Positions 24,715 to 33,538 are shown, counted from the first letter of the stretch. The stretch: DNA of 64,000 nucleotides from Ascidiaceihabitans sp039975415 (GCF_039975415.1 NZ_JBDWHD010000006.1); one strand, 5' to 3'. Numbers and translations: made by a program. The notes: generated from the letters alone by a model not told the origin.

Positions 24715-25001
24715 GTAAAAATCAACAGAGCATTCTGTTGGCTTCTTTCTGTGTCAGTGGGGAAACACGCTCGCGTAGCGGCGTTAAGTTACACAATATT
24801 TGCAATGTTGGAAAATCGTCATCTCCCAGCTTGATAGGGCGGTCATGCCTTTGGGCCGGGATCTCCCAACTGTTGAAAATGCACAAGCCAGTGGGAGATC
24901 AGATTGATTGGATTGTTTGCGGGGGTAAGGCTTTACAGGGGCCAACGATCACCAACGTCTGCTATTTAACTGCACCGGCGTGGCTGCGTTGAGGTACGCC
25001 T

Positions 25002-26018
25002 TCATATACTTATTAGCGACGCCCGCATGACGATAGAAACGTCCAGCTGGCGGGTCACTTTTTCAGATCGTTTCTCAATCAATCCGACCAAGCTTTGGGC
25101 TGCGATACGACCCATTTGACGATGGGGCACATGCACAGTGGTAAGAGCCGGAAAAACGTGTTTGGCCAACTCGATATCGTCGAACCCGGTCACTGAAACA
25201 TCGCGGGGTACATCAAGATCCAGATCGCGCGCCTTGGAAATGGCCCCAGATGCCAAAACATCGTTTCCGCACATTACAACTGTTGGTTTTTCACGGGCTT
25301 GCATCAATTCGGCAAAAGCTGCCGCGCCGTTTTCTGTTTCATATGGGGTTTCTATGACGGGCAGGGCGGCCAGATCAAAACCGTGCGCCTGCCAGCTGTC
25401 TTGGATGCCGGCCAACCGTCCGGCGGCGCGGTCGTTTCCTTCGGTGATGCCAGAAATCACAGCAATCCGGCGGTGCCCCATTTCAATGACACGATCCGCC
25501 AAAAGCCGCATCGACGCGCGGTTGTCAAACCCGACTGAGGCGTGGCCTTTGTCCGGCATAGAGGCCCAAGCCAGAACAGTGGGAATGCCTCGTCGCGCAA
25601 GGTAGTCATAAACGGCCTCGTCCCGTTCATAGCCGATCAACAGCAGACCATCGGCGCCACGAGCCACAAGTTCCCGAATTTGCTGGGCTTCCAGTTTCGG
25701 TTGATAGGCGCTGCTAGAGACGAGCAGATTGTACCCTTGCTCAAGCAGTGTTTCCTGAAACGCTTGCAGCCCGCGTGCGAAAATCGCGTTCTCCATCGTT
25801 GGGATAATTGCGCCAATTGTATGTGATTGTTTTGCTGCCATGGCCCGCGCGTTGAAGTTCGGGGTGTAGCCAAGCGATTCGACGGCCTCCATCACTTTTG
25901 ACAGCGTTTTGGGTGACACTTTTTGCTTTTCATTCAAACAACGCGACACCGTTGCCGTCGAAACGCCTGCAGCATTTGCGACATCATCCAACGTGGGAAT
26001 GTGCGGTGATACGTGCAT
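25002..26018 (-). CDS. LacI-family transcriptional regulator of the DHPS locus
   Basis: This 338-residue LacI/GalR regulator has the N-terminal helix-turn-helix TLDDVANAAGVSTATVSRCL (residues about 9-28). The hinge helix YTPNFNARAMAA follows, then a periplasmic-binding-like effector domain starting HTIGAIIPTMENAIFARGLQ. It is divergent from the small membrane ORF and TRAP operon, with two LacI-type palindromes in the 137-base gap. It therefore probably represses the downstream transport and catabolic operon until an effector binds. A sulfonate ligand such as DHPS is inferred from context; many related regulators bind sugars or sugar acids. Confidence 0.9.
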   Translation of the reverse strand: MHVSPHIPTLDDVANAAGVSTATVSRCLNEKQKVSPKTLSKVMEAVESLGYTPNFNARAMAAKQSHTIGAIIPTMENAIFARGLQAFQETLLEQGYNLLVSSSAYQPKLEAQQIRELVARGADGLLLIGYERDEAVYDYLARRGIPTVLAWASMPDKGHASVGFDNRASMRLLADRVIEMGHRRIAVISGITEGNDRAAGRLAGIQDSWQAHGFDLAALPVIETPYETENGAAAFAELMQAREKPTVVMCGNDVLASGAISKARDLDLDVPRDVSVTGFDDIELAKHVFPALTTVHVPHRQMGRIAAQSLVGLIEKRSEKVTRQLDVSIVMRASLISI

Positions 26019-26084
26019 TTACAGTGGGTTCCTTGGAATATCCTGATGGTTCCAACGTATGATAACAATCGATGCTGTAAAAGA

Positions 26085-26098
26085 TGTAAGCGCTTGCA
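26085..26098. promoter_or_regulatory. LacI-type operator 1
   Basis: TGTAAGCGCTTGCA is a near-perfect palindrome around the AAGCGCTT core typical of LacI-family operators. It lies between the LacI gene and the divergent operon. Confidence 0.75.
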
Positions 26099-26107
26099 AT
26101 TCACATT

Positions 26108-26121
26108 TGTAAGCGCTTACA
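26108..26121. promoter_or_regulatory. LacI-type operator 2
   Basis: TGTAAGCGCTTACA is a perfect 14-base palindrome. Its centre is 23 bases from that of operator 1, about two helical turns, which favours cooperative binding of two dimers on one DNA face. Confidence 0.8.
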
Positions 26122-26155
26122 CTGAAGCAAGAACCAGACAGCAGGGAGGCTCGTC

Positions 26156-26341
26156 ATGTTTCTCATTGGTGCAGTTATTGTATTCACGGTGTTCTTTTCG
26201 AACGTGGCTTTGGGCGCTTTTGCCGATGCAGCGTTTCTTGGAGACGTTGGGGAAATGTTGGTTCTGTCTTGTGCGACGGTTCTGTTTGTCGTCGCCATTT
26301 TAAGAAAAGAAGCTGACCGCTCGAAGAACGACGGCAGTTAA
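26156..26341 (+). CDS. Small membrane protein upstream of the TRAP transporter
   Basis: This 61-residue protein has two hydrophobic stretches (residues about 2-22 and 33-50) and a charged C-terminal tail (RKEADRSKNDGS). The ATG at 26156 follows GCAGGGAGGC. It is the first gene after the operators and precedes dctP by 24 bases, so it is in the same transcript. It is too small for a DctQ subunit, and a true DctQ is present downstream. No family is recognised; a regulatory or accessory role for the transporter is possible. Confidence 0.6.
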   Translation: MFLIGAVIVFTVFFSNVALGAFADAAFLGDVGEMLVLSCATVLFVVAILRKEADRSKNDGS

Positions 26342-26365
26342 CAAGCCCAAAGGGAGGAGATCCAA

Positions 26366-27517
26366 ATGGATCATCAAGATCGCAAAGAGATTGCGTCACT
26401 AGAACGCCGGAATTTTCTGAAAGTTGCATCAACTGCGGGCTTCACCGCCGCCTTGGTCGCAGGTGCCGCAGGAACGCTTTGGTCGACTGAGGCCGCAGCG
26501 CAATCAGCCAATGAAGAGCGTGATCGCGAAGCCGCAGCAGAGCACACAATGACCATCGCTACAGCTTATGTTCTGGGTGCATCGCGCAGCTATCCGATCA
26601 TGCAGCTGGATCTCAAAGAAAACATCCAGAACGCCACAAACGGCAAAGTCTATGTCAAACTGGCCCCCGGTGGTCAGTTGGGTGCAGGCGGCGCGCTTGT
26701 TCAGGCTGTTCAGGGTGGCACCATTCAGGCCGCGCAGCATTCGCTGTCCAACTTTGCGCCTTTCGCCTCCACAGTTGATCTGATCAACATGCCTTACCTT
26801 TGTGGTTCCAATCAGCGTTTCACCAACCTTGTGAACTCTGACTTCTGGAACACCAACGTCACACCCAAGATCGAACAGAACGGCTTTAAGCCTTTGTTCT
26901 ACGTGAACATCGACCCGCGCGTTGTTGCGGTTCGTAAAGGTGGCAACGGTGCCGTACTGACACCAGGTGACTTGGACGGCGTGAAATTCCGCGTGCCGGG
27001 TTCCGCCATGTTGCAGCAGTACTACCGTATGGTTGGCGCCAACCCGACGCCGGTTGCATGGGGTGAGACGCCTTCTGCGATCCAGCAAGGTGTGGCTGAT
27101 GCGCTTGATCCATCTGTTGGCGCACTTTACGTCTTTGGGTTCAAAGACATGCTGTCCCACGTGACGTTCACGCAGGCCGTTCCGGATTCGCAGGTTTATT
27201 CGTGTAACCTCGAATGGTTCAATTCCATGCCTGCTGACGTTCAGGACGGGATCATGTGGGCGTCCGAGATGTCCGGCCACCAGAACCTTGCCAAAGTGCC
27301 ATCTGCGCGGGCGCATGCCATGGCTGAGCTGTCCAAAGCTGGCGTCGAATTCCACAGCCTATCTGAGGATCAACTGGCCGAATGGAAAGCAGCCGGTGGC
27401 TATCAGCGTTCCGAATGGGACAAGTTCAAAGTCGAGCTTGCCGGTTCCATGGACGCCTTTGCGCAGATGGAAGAAGCTGCGGGTACGCAAGGCAAATACT
27501 ACGTACACGACGCGTAA
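26366..27517 (+). CDS. hpsK: TRAP transporter substrate-binding protein DctP (HpsK-like)
   Basis: This 383-residue solute-binding protein of a tripartite ATP-independent periplasmic transporter carries a twin-arginine signal, with ERRNFLKVASTAGF at residues about 12-25. The mature DctP fold shows GGQLGAGGALVQAVQGGTIQ and the conserved GVKFRVPGSAMLQQYYRMVG segment, whose Arg normally grips a carboxylate or sulfonate. The ATG has AAAGGGAGGAG upstream. It is followed by a strong intercistronic hairpin, then DctQ and DctM. The adjacent hpsN-type catabolic genes make DHPS the likely ligand. The symbol is transferred by synteny with the known roseobacter hpsKLM arrangement. Confidence 0.85.
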   Translation: MDHQDRKEIASLERRNFLKVASTAGFTAALVAGAAGTLWSTEAAAQSANEERDREAAAEHTMTIATAYVLGASRSYPIMQLDLKENIQNATNGKVYVKLAPGGQLGAGGALVQAVQGGTIQAAQHSLSNFAPFASTVDLINMPYLCGSNQRFTNLVNSDFWNTNVTPKIEQNGFKPLFYVNIDPRVVAVRKGGNGAVLTPGDLDGVKFRVPGSAMLQQYYRMVGANPTPVAWGETPSAIQQGVADALDPSVGALYVFGFKDMLSHVTFTQAVPDSQVYSCNLEWFNSMPADVQDGIMWASEMSGHQNLAKVPSARAHAMAELSKAGVEFHSLSEDQLAEWKAAGGYQRSEWDKFKVELAGSMDAFAQMEEAAGTQGKYYVHDA

Positions 27518-27525
27518 ACGAACCC

Positions 27526-27551
27526 GTCGGACGCTTTTTCAGGCGTCCGAC
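27526..27551 (+). promoter_or_regulatory. Intercistronic hairpin between dctP and dctQ
   Basis: GTCGGACGC (27526-27534) pairs perfectly with GCGTCCGAC (27543-27551) across an eight-base loop, followed by a pyrimidine-rich run. Placed eight bases after the dctP stop, it may partly terminate transcription or protect dctP mRNA, giving excess binding protein over membrane subunits. Confidence 0.7.
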
Positions 27552-27629
27552 ACCCTTTCTCTTCGACATGCAAAGCGGTCCGCACACGGGATGTGCCCTC
27601 TGTTCGCATGACAACCGAATGGACAGATT

Positions 27630-28142
27630 ATGGAATTCCTGCGCAAATTTGATAACAACGCGGAACGCTGGCTGCTTTTGACCTTCTACGTGATGCTGGT
27701 CATCACAATGGCCGTCGAAGTGCTGCGCCGCGAGATATTCGCCTATTCGTCCATTTGGGGCGAAGAAATCGTGCGGTATTCCTTTATTTATCTGGCGTGG
27801 ATCGGGGCCTCTGCGGCCGTTAAGGAACGTGCGCACATCCGCATTGATGTGGTCATGCATTATCTTGGCCAACGCCCCAAAGCGCTGCTTTATATGTTTG
27901 GCGACATCGTCATGATGATTGTCGCTGCCATCGCGCTGTATTGGTCGTTTGAATCGGTACATGTGTCGTGGAAGTTCGGATCTGTGACGGATGGTTTGCG
28001 CATCTCGAAGGTCTGGTTCCTGATGGCGGTGCCAACAGGTTTTGGCCTGATGATCTGGCGCTTGCTGCAATCGCTGCGCCGCGACTTCATTTCCCTCAAG
28101 ACTGGTAAGCCGGTCTATGAGGGCGACACCCTCTTTGATTAA
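27630..28142 (+). CDS. hpsL: TRAP transporter small membrane subunit DctQ (HpsL-like)
   Basis: This 170-residue DctQ subunit has four membrane segments, as usual for the family. It contains the DctQ signature region EVLRREIFAYSSIWGEEIVRYSF and the AWIGASAAVKERAHIRIDVV motif. It pairs with DctM to form the permease that receives substrate from DctP. The start at 27630 has only a weak ribosome site (GGACAG). It ends 11 bases before dctM and is surely co-transcribed. The symbol depends on the DHPS assignment. Confidence 0.9.
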   Translation: MEFLRKFDNNAERWLLLTFYVMLVITMAVEVLRREIFAYSSIWGEEIVRYSFIYLAWIGASAAVKERAHIRIDVVMHYLGQRPKALLYMFGDIVMMIVAAIALYWSFESVHVSWKFGSVTDGLRISKVWFLMAVPTGFGLMIWRLLQSLRRDFISLKTGKPVYEGDTLFD

Positions 28143-28153
28143 GGACCTGCGCG

Positions 28154-29482
28154 ATGCTGTGGAATACGCTTGAGCAGACGGTAGAACTTGGCTGGGATTT
28201 CTACGTTCCTGTGATCCTCTTTGTAGCGCTGATTGCTATGGCGGTGCCTGTTTGGGCGGCCATTGGGTCTTCGGCAATTTTGATGTTGTTGATGTCCGGC
28301 GACCTGCCGCTAAGCCTTGTCGGCGAACGCCTGTTTACCGGCATCGACGCGTTTGCGTTAACTGCGATCCCGTTGTTTATCCTGACGGGCGATGTGCTGG
28401 TGCGAACCGGGCTCAGTCGGAAATTTCTTGACGTGGCCGAGGCACTGACATGCTTTACCAAAGGCGGGTTCGGGTCTGCCACGGTTCTGGTCTGCGGCAT
28501 GTTTGCCGCGATTTCAGGGTCTGATGCGGCGGGTGCTGCCGCCGTGGGTCGCATGACAATCGCGCGTCTGGTCGAGGCCGGATACCCGCGCCCCTATGCC
28601 TGTGCTTTGGTGGCGGCGGGGGCCTGCACGGGCATCCTTATTCCGCCGTCCATCGCCTATATCATTATCGGCCTTGTGCTGGGTGTCTCAGCATCGACGC
28701 TGTTCCTTGCGGCGCTGATCCCCGGCCTGTGCATCCTTTTTGCTATTCTGGTCACCAACCTCGTTGTGAACCGGATCTATGCCTATGAGGGCGGCGGCAA
28801 CCTGACATTCATGGAATGGCTGACCAATTTGGGCCGCTCGCTCAAATCCGGTTGGTATGCGTTCATCGTTCCCGGCATCATCTTTTACGGCATCTTCTCG
28901 GGGCGTTTGACCCCGACCGAAGCTGGCGCCACAGCCGTTGTCGTCACCATTTTGATGGGCTTTATCCTCAGAACGCTCAGCTTTGCAGACTTTCCTGCGA
29001 TGTTGGTCAGTTCCGCCAAAGTGAACGGTGTCATTCTGCCAATTATCGCCTTTTCCGCCCCCTTGGCCGAAGCACTGGCAATCATGGGTGTGCCGCAGGG
29101 TTTTGTAACATCCGCCACCGGTCTCACGAATGAGCCGTGGATCCTGATCTTGCTTATGATCGGCATTCTGATCGCGGCAGGTTGTGTGATGGAAACCACG
29201 CCCAACATAGTGATCCTGGCACCCATCCTTCAGCCTTTGGCCGAAAACATCGGCATGAATGAAATCCAGTTCTGCATCATGATGATCACTGCCCTTGGTG
29301 TGGGTTTCATCACGCCACCACTGGGCCTTAACCTCTTTGTTGTCTCGGGCATTACGGGCGAATCTATTCTGAAGATCGCCGCACGCGCCGTGCCCTTTGT
29401 ATTGTGCATGTTTGTCGTGGTGTTATTCATTGCCTATGTGCCAGCCGTTTCAACGACTTTGCTTCCAGATATCTACAAGTAG
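28154..29482 (+). CDS. hpsM: TRAP transporter large permease subunit DctM (HpsM-like)
   Basis: This 442-residue DctM permease has about twelve membrane helices and carries out Na+-driven substrate import. Family features include the FALTAIPLFILTGDVLVRTG segment, FAAISGSDAAGAAAVGRMTI, AAGACTGILIPPSIAYIIIG with the Ile-Pro-Pro-Ser loop, and a late VGFITPPLGLNLFVVSGI. The AAGGA ribosome site lies just before the start. It is followed after 11 bases by hpsN, linking uptake to catabolism in one operon. Confidence 0.93.
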   Translation: MLWNTLEQTVELGWDFYVPVILFVALIAMAVPVWAAIGSSAILMLLMSGDLPLSLVGERLFTGIDAFALTAIPLFILTGDVLVRTGLSRKFLDVAEALTCFTKGGFGSATVLVCGMFAAISGSDAAGAAAVGRMTIARLVEAGYPRPYACALVAAGACTGILIPPSIAYIIIGLVLGVSASTLFLAALIPGLCILFAILVTNLVVNRIYAYEGGGNLTFMEWLTNLGRSLKSGWYAFIVPGIIFYGIFSGRLTPTEAGATAVVVTILMGFILRTLSFADFPAMLVSSAKVNGVILPIIAFSAPLAEALAIMGVPQGFVTSATGLTNEPWILILLMIGILIAAGCVMETTPNIVILAPILQPLAENIGMNEIQFCIMMITALGVGFITPPLGLNLFVVSGITGESILKIAARAVPFVLCMFVVVLFIAYVPAVSTTLLPDIYK

Positions 29483-29493
29483 GACCCCCCAAA

Positions 29494-30801
29494 ATGACAC
29501 GCGAATATCTCAAAAAGGCGACCCTGACTTCGGCGTCCGGCGCATCCGACGTCCACGATACGGTTGTCTCAATTCTGGATGACATCAAAGCGGGTGGCGA
29601 CGCCAAAGCGATGGAGTATGCCGCAAAGTTCGACAATTACGCGGGCAATGTTCTGCTAACGCAAGCCGAAATCGAGGCCGCAGGCGCGTTGGTGCCGGAC
29701 AAGTTGAAGGCTGATATCCAGTTCGCCCATGACAACGTCAAACGCTTTGCCGAATTGCAAAAAAGCACCGTTGCCGACGTCGAGATGGAGATCAAACCGG
29801 GCTATGTGGCTGGTCAAAAAGCGATCCCTGTCGATGCGGCAGGCTGTTACGTTCCCGGCGGTCGCTACAGCCACATTGCAAGCGCTATTATGACCGTCAC
29901 CACAGCGAAAGTGGCGGGATGCAAACACATCACTGCATGTTCGCCACCGCGTCCCGATGTTGGCGTGGCCCCTGCCATCATCTATGCCGCGCACATCTGC
30001 GGTGCCGACAAGATTTTGGCGATGGGTGGCGTGCAAGGCGTCGCCGCTATGACCTATGGGTTATTCGGTTTGCCAAAAGCCAACATCCTCGTCGGTCCCG
30101 GCAATCAGTTTGTGGCCGAAGCCAAGCGCATCTTGTTCGGCAGTGTCGGCATCGACATGATTGCTGGCCCCACGGACAGCCTGATTTTGGCGGACAAACA
30201 TGCCGATGCGCATATTGTGGCAACCGATTTGGTCAGCCAAGCCGAACATGGCTACAACTCTCCGGTGTGGCTGGTCACGGATGATCGCGCATTGGCCGAA
30301 GACGTCATGGCACGGGTGCCCGATTTGATCGAAGATTTGCCGCAGCTGAACCGCGACAACGCCTTTGCGGCGTGGCGCGATTATGCCGAAGTCATCGTGT
30401 GCGAAGACCGCGTCGACATGGCGAAATGCAGCGATGAATACGCCCCAGAGCATTTGACCGTGATGGCCGAAGACCTTGATTGGTGGCTGGAAAACCTGAC
30501 CTGCTATGGCTCTTTGTTCTTGGGCGAAGAAACCACCGTGTCTTACGGCGACAAAGCGTCGGGCACCAACCACGTGTTGCCGACTTCAGGTGCTGCGGGA
30601 TATACGGGCGGCCTTTCCGTGCACAAGTACATGAAGATCGTCACATGGCAGCGCGCCACGCAAGAGGCCTCTAAGGATGTGGCGATTGCGACGGCCCGTA
30701 TTTCACGGCTTGAAGGGATGGAAGGACACGCGCGCGCCGCGGATGTGCGCCTTGCCAAATACTTCCCCGGCGAAAATTTTGACCTGACAGCCGAAGGGTG
30801 A
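29494..30801 (+). CDS. hpsN: Sulfopropanediol 3-dehydrogenase (HisD-like)
   Basis: This 435-residue enzyme of the histidinol dehydrogenase family is most like HpsN, which oxidises R-DHPS to R-sulfolactate in two NAD+-dependent steps via the bound aldehyde. Visible HisD-family features are VDAAGCYVPGGRYSHIASA, the nucleotide-binding GADKILAMGGVQGVAAMTYG, PTDSLILADKHAD, SQAEHGYNSPVWLVT and CSDEYAPEHLTVM, which carries the catalytic Glu-His pair. The ATG at 29494 follows AAGTAGGAC, and an upstream frame extension is not needed. The TRAP genes upstream and sulfopyruvate genes downstream, and the absence of other his genes, favour HpsN over HisD. Confidence 0.88.
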   Translation: MTREYLKKATLTSASGASDVHDTVVSILDDIKAGGDAKAMEYAAKFDNYAGNVLLTQAEIEAAGALVPDKLKADIQFAHDNVKRFAELQKSTVADVEMEIKPGYVAGQKAIPVDAAGCYVPGGRYSHIASAIMTVTTAKVAGCKHITACSPPRPDVGVAPAIIYAAHICGADKILAMGGVQGVAAMTYGLFGLPKANILVGPGNQFVAEAKRILFGSVGIDMIAGPTDSLILADKHADAHIVATDLVSQAEHGYNSPVWLVTDDRALAEDVMARVPDLIEDLPQLNRDNAFAAWRDYAEVIVCEDRVDMAKCSDEYAPEHLTVMAEDLDWWLENLTCYGSLFLGEETTVSYGDKASGTNHVLPTSGAAGYTGGLSVHKYMKIVTWQRATQEASKDVAIATARISRLEGMEGHARAADVRLAKYFPGENFDLTAEG

Positions 30802-30805
30802 AGAC

Positions 30806-31567
30806 GTGACCCAGACCGCCGCCCTTTTTGATCTGTCTGGCAAGGTTGCCTGTATCACGGGTGCCAGTTCCGGCCTTGGACGTCGCGCGGCGATCGCGCT
30901 GGCTGCGGCGGGGGCGTCGGTTGTGGGTATCGCAAGACGCGCAGAGGCGTTGGACAGCCTTTGCGCTGAAATCGGTCCCAAGGCTGCGCGGGTCGTGGCC
31001 GATGTGGCGACCCGCGACAGCCATGCTCAACTGGTCAGCGATGTGTCCGCCCCCTTTGGCGCACCGGACATTCTGATCCATGCGGCGGGTGTCAACACGC
31101 GGCAAGCGGCGGATGATGTGACACCAGAGGGATGGGATCAAACAATTGCCCTGAACCTGTCTGCGCCGTTCTTTTTGTCGCAAGCCTTTGTACCTGCGAT
31201 GCAAGCGAAAGGCTGGGGGCGCATCGTGAATTTTGCGTCGTTGCAAAGCACACGGGCCTTCCCGGGCGGCATTTCCTACGGCGCGACCAAAGGCGGCATC
31301 AGCCAGTTGACCCGCGCCATGGCCGAGGCGTGGTCCCCCCATGGGATCAACACCAATGCCATCGGGCCGGGTTTTTTCCCAACGGAACTGACGGCGGCGG
31401 TTTTTGACGATCCGGCACGTGCGGATCGCAACGCCGCGCAGACTTGTGTGGGGCGCAACGGCACGCTGGAAGACATGGACGGTCCGATCCTGTTCTTGTG
31501 CTCGGATGCGTCGGCCTTCGTCACAGGGCAGGTTCTTATGGTTGACGGGGGGTTCACCGCAAAATGA
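30806..31567 (+). CDS. hpsO: Short-chain dehydrogenase, likely DHPS 2-dehydrogenase (HpsO-like)
   Basis: This 253-residue classical SDR has the NAD(P)-binding TGASSGLG (residues 18-25), NAAG-like HAAG, catalytic Ser near NFASLQS (145-148) and the YxxxK pair at Tyr158 and Lys162. It starts at GTG 30806, four bases after the hpsN stop. In the characterised DHPS pathway an SDR and a zinc dehydrogenase (HpsO, HpsP) invert S-DHPS to the R isomer through the ketone. The gene order here matches that, so the symbol is assigned by context. Confidence 0.75.
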   Translation: MTQTAALFDLSGKVACITGASSGLGRRAAIALAAAGASVVGIARRAEALDSLCAEIGPKAARVVADVATRDSHAQLVSDVSAPFGAPDILIHAAGVNTRQAADDVTPEGWDQTIALNLSAPFFLSQAFVPAMQAKGWGRIVNFASLQSTRAFPGGISYGATKGGISQLTRAMAEAWSPHGINTNAIGPGFFPTELTAAVFDDPARADRNAAQTCVGRNGTLEDMDGPILFLCSDASAFVTGQVLMVDGGFTAK

Positions 31568-32544
31568 AAGCGCTGGTTTATCAAGGTGTTGAAACGCTGG
31601 GTTTCACGGATGTACCGGATGCTGTGCCGCAAGCCGGAGAGCATCTGATCAAGGTCGAGGCGGTCGGTATTTGCGGATCCGACATGCACGCCTATCTCGG
31701 CCACGATGCACGGCGCCCTGCGCCGCTTATTTTGGGTCATGAGGCGGCTGGTACGATTATTGGCGGGACACATGACGGGATGCGCGTCACGATAAACCCG
31801 CTGGTGACCTGCGGTGTTTGTCCCGCTTGCAAGGCAGGCCGCGAAAATCTGTGCCCTGAGCGGCAGATCATTTCGATGATGCCCCGCGAAGGCGCGTTTG
31901 CGCAATATGTGGCGATGCCGATGTCCAATCTGGTCGAAGTGCCGGATCATGTGCCGCTGGAAAAAGCTGCATTGGCGGAACCATTGGCCGTCAGTTGGCA
32001 TGCGGCCCGATTGGCGCTTGAGGCGCTGCACCCGTCGATGGACCGTCGCGCACTGGTGATCGGTGGCGGCGCCATCGGTTTGGCCGCGTCCCTTGCGCTG
32101 AAAGCGATGGGGCTGGACGATGTGACAATCGTGGAACCTGATCCCGCCAGATGTGCCTTTTTGCAGGACCAAGCGGGGCAGACGGCCGTTGCATCAACCG
32201 AATTGAGCTTTCCCATCGTGATTGACGCGGTTGGCTTCGGGGTCACGCGTGCCTCTGGGTCCAGCCTTGTGCAGCCGGGGGGTGTCATCGCGCATGTGGG
32301 CTTGGGGGATGACAATCCCGGGTTTGATGTGCGCCGCGCGACTTTGCAAGAGATCACCTTTATCGGCACCTATACCTACACCGCCGCCGATTTTCGCGAC
32401 ACGGCTGCAGCCCTTTTTGACGGGCGTCTTGGCCCGTTGGACTGGACGCAAACCCGCGCGTTGGCTGACGGGGCAAGCGCATTTGCCGATCTGCGTGCAG
32501 GCAGGGTTGCGACACCGAAAATCATTTTGGACCCTTGGTCTTAA
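31564..32544 (+). CDS. hpsP: Zinc-dependent alcohol dehydrogenase (HpsP-like)
   Basis: This 326-residue medium-chain dehydrogenase carries the catalytic zinc site (GICGSDMHAYLG and LGHEAAGTI). It also has the four-cysteine structural zinc loop (CGVCPACKAGRENLC). The Rossmann part begins ALVIGGGAIGLAASLALKAM. It overlaps the SDR gene by four bases. With HpsO it would interconvert DHPS enantiomers by oxidation and reduction at C2; another polyol substrate cannot be excluded. Confidence 0.78.
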   Translation: MKALVYQGVETLGFTDVPDAVPQAGEHLIKVEAVGICGSDMHAYLGHDARRPAPLILGHEAAGTIIGGTHDGMRVTINPLVTCGVCPACKAGRENLCPERQIISMMPREGAFAQYVAMPMSNLVEVPDHVPLEKAALAEPLAVSWHAARLALEALHPSMDRRALVIGGGAIGLAASLALKAMGLDDVTIVEPDPARCAFLQDQAGQTAVASTELSFPIVIDAVGFGVTRASGSSLVQPGGVIAHVGLGDDNPGFDVRRATLQEITFIGTYTYTAADFRDTAAALFDGRLGPLDWTQTRALADGASAFADLRAGRVATPKIILDPWS

Positions 32545-32573
32545 CAACGACGGCCCAACCGGAGATCTCCCCC

Positions 32574-32984
32574 GTGTATCAAAAAATCCTTGTTCCCATG
32601 GCGCTTGACCACGGTGTGTCCAAAGGCACTTTGGAAATCGCCAAAGCCCTGACCGGCGGCTCTGGCGAGATTATTGCCCTGCATGTTTACGAGGCGCCAC
32701 AAGGATCGGTTCAGGCTTATGTCGATGACGAAGTCAAACAAGAGGGGCTTGCGCGGGCACGGGCCGAATTGCAGGCAAAAACCGAACACCTAAGCGGCGT
32801 GACAGCCGAAATGGTGGTTGGACACACCTATCGCTCCATCATTGATTATGCATCGACGCACAGCATCGATTGCATCGTCATGGGATCACACAAACCGGGG
32901 TTCAGCGACTATTTGCTGGGCTCTACTGCTGCGCGTGTTGTGCGGCATGCGCCCTGCGCTGTGCATGTGTATCGCAGCACCTGA
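32574..32984 (+). CDS. Universal stress protein inside the DHPS operon
   Basis: This 136-residue UspA-family protein starts VYQKILVPMALDHGVSKGTL and has the nucleotide-binding C-terminal GSHKPGFSDYLLGSTAARVV. The GTG at 32574 is chosen because GGAG lies nine bases upstream; a longer frame from 32535 overlaps the previous gene. It lies between the zinc dehydrogenase and comD. UspA proteins are recurrent in TRAP transporter operons, where one is known to bind the transporter complex in another bacterium, so a regulatory link is plausible. Confidence 0.85.
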   Translation: MYQKILVPMALDHGVSKGTLEIAKALTGGSGEIIALHVYEAPQGSVQAYVDDEVKQEGLARARAELQAKTEHLSGVTAEMVVGHTYRSIIDYASTHSIDCIVMGSHKPGFSDYLLGSTAARVVRHAPCAVHVYRST

Positions 32985-33031
32985 CTCAGGCATCTTCGAT
33001 TTTTCTACCCAATCAGAAAGGCTTTTCTCTT

Positions 33032-33538
33032 ATGAATATCGACAAGAAGATCGTGGACGATCTTGTCGCAAATGACGTCTCATTCGTGACCACCGTGCCG
33101 TGCAAACAGCTTGCTGGTGTGATCGAAGAGGTCGAGGCGCGCGAAGACATCTTCCATATTCCCTCAAATAAAGAAGACGAAGGCATGGGGCTGTGTGCTG
33201 GTGCTTTTATGGGCGGCAAACGGCCTGCTATCATCATGCAAAACACCGCCATCGGTGTGACCATCAACACCTTGGCGACGCTGACGCAATTCTACCGGAT
33301 GCCGTTGCCGATGATCATTTCCTACCGTGGTGAATTGCGCGAACCCGTGGCCTGTCAGGTCGAAATGGCTGTGCACACAAAGGCACTGTTGGCGCAGCTG
33401 AACATCCCGACCTATCACTTCCACTGGAAAGATGATGTCAAAGAATTCGATAACATCCTGAAATACACTTTCATGTGCAACAAACCTGTGGCGATCCTGA
33501 CCGACGCCAACTTCTGGGGAGGCTATGGCGACCAATGA
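33032..33538 (+). CDS. comD: Sulfopyruvate decarboxylase, alpha subunit
   Basis: This 168-residue protein corresponds to the N-terminal (PYR) half of a thiamine diphosphate enzyme. It begins DKKIVDDLVANDVSFVTTVP and carries the conserved Glu region IPSNKEDEGMGLCAGAFMGG that activates the cofactor. Together with ComE it decarboxylates 3-sulfopyruvate to sulfoacetaldehyde. The ATG at 33032 has AGAAAGG about nine bases upstream. It overlaps comE by four bases. Splitting of PYR and PP domains into two genes is normal for ComDE. Confidence 0.9.
   Translation: MNIDKKIVDDLVANDVSFVTTVPCKQLAGVIEEVEAREDIFHIPSNKEDEGMGLCAGAFMGGKRPAIIMQNTAIGVTINTLATLTQFYRMPLPMIISYRGELREPVACQVEMAVHTKALLAQLNIPTYHFHWKDDVKEFDNILKYTFMCNKPVAILTDANFWGGYGDQ

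Noticed and set aside
24664..24716. A second tRNA gene at the right end of the island
   Set aside because: Only the 3' half is present and the acceptor strand has a mismatch; no 5' half precedes it. It is an att remnant.
24571..24992. Two overlapping ORFs across the right att site
   Set aside because: They read through the tRNA remnant, and neither has a ribosome site or protein-like composition.
29494..30801. Histidinol dehydrogenase of histidine synthesis (hisD)
   Set aside because: The gene lies in a TRAP/sulfonate operon without other his genes. HpsN is a better fit, though sequence alone does not fully exclude HisD.
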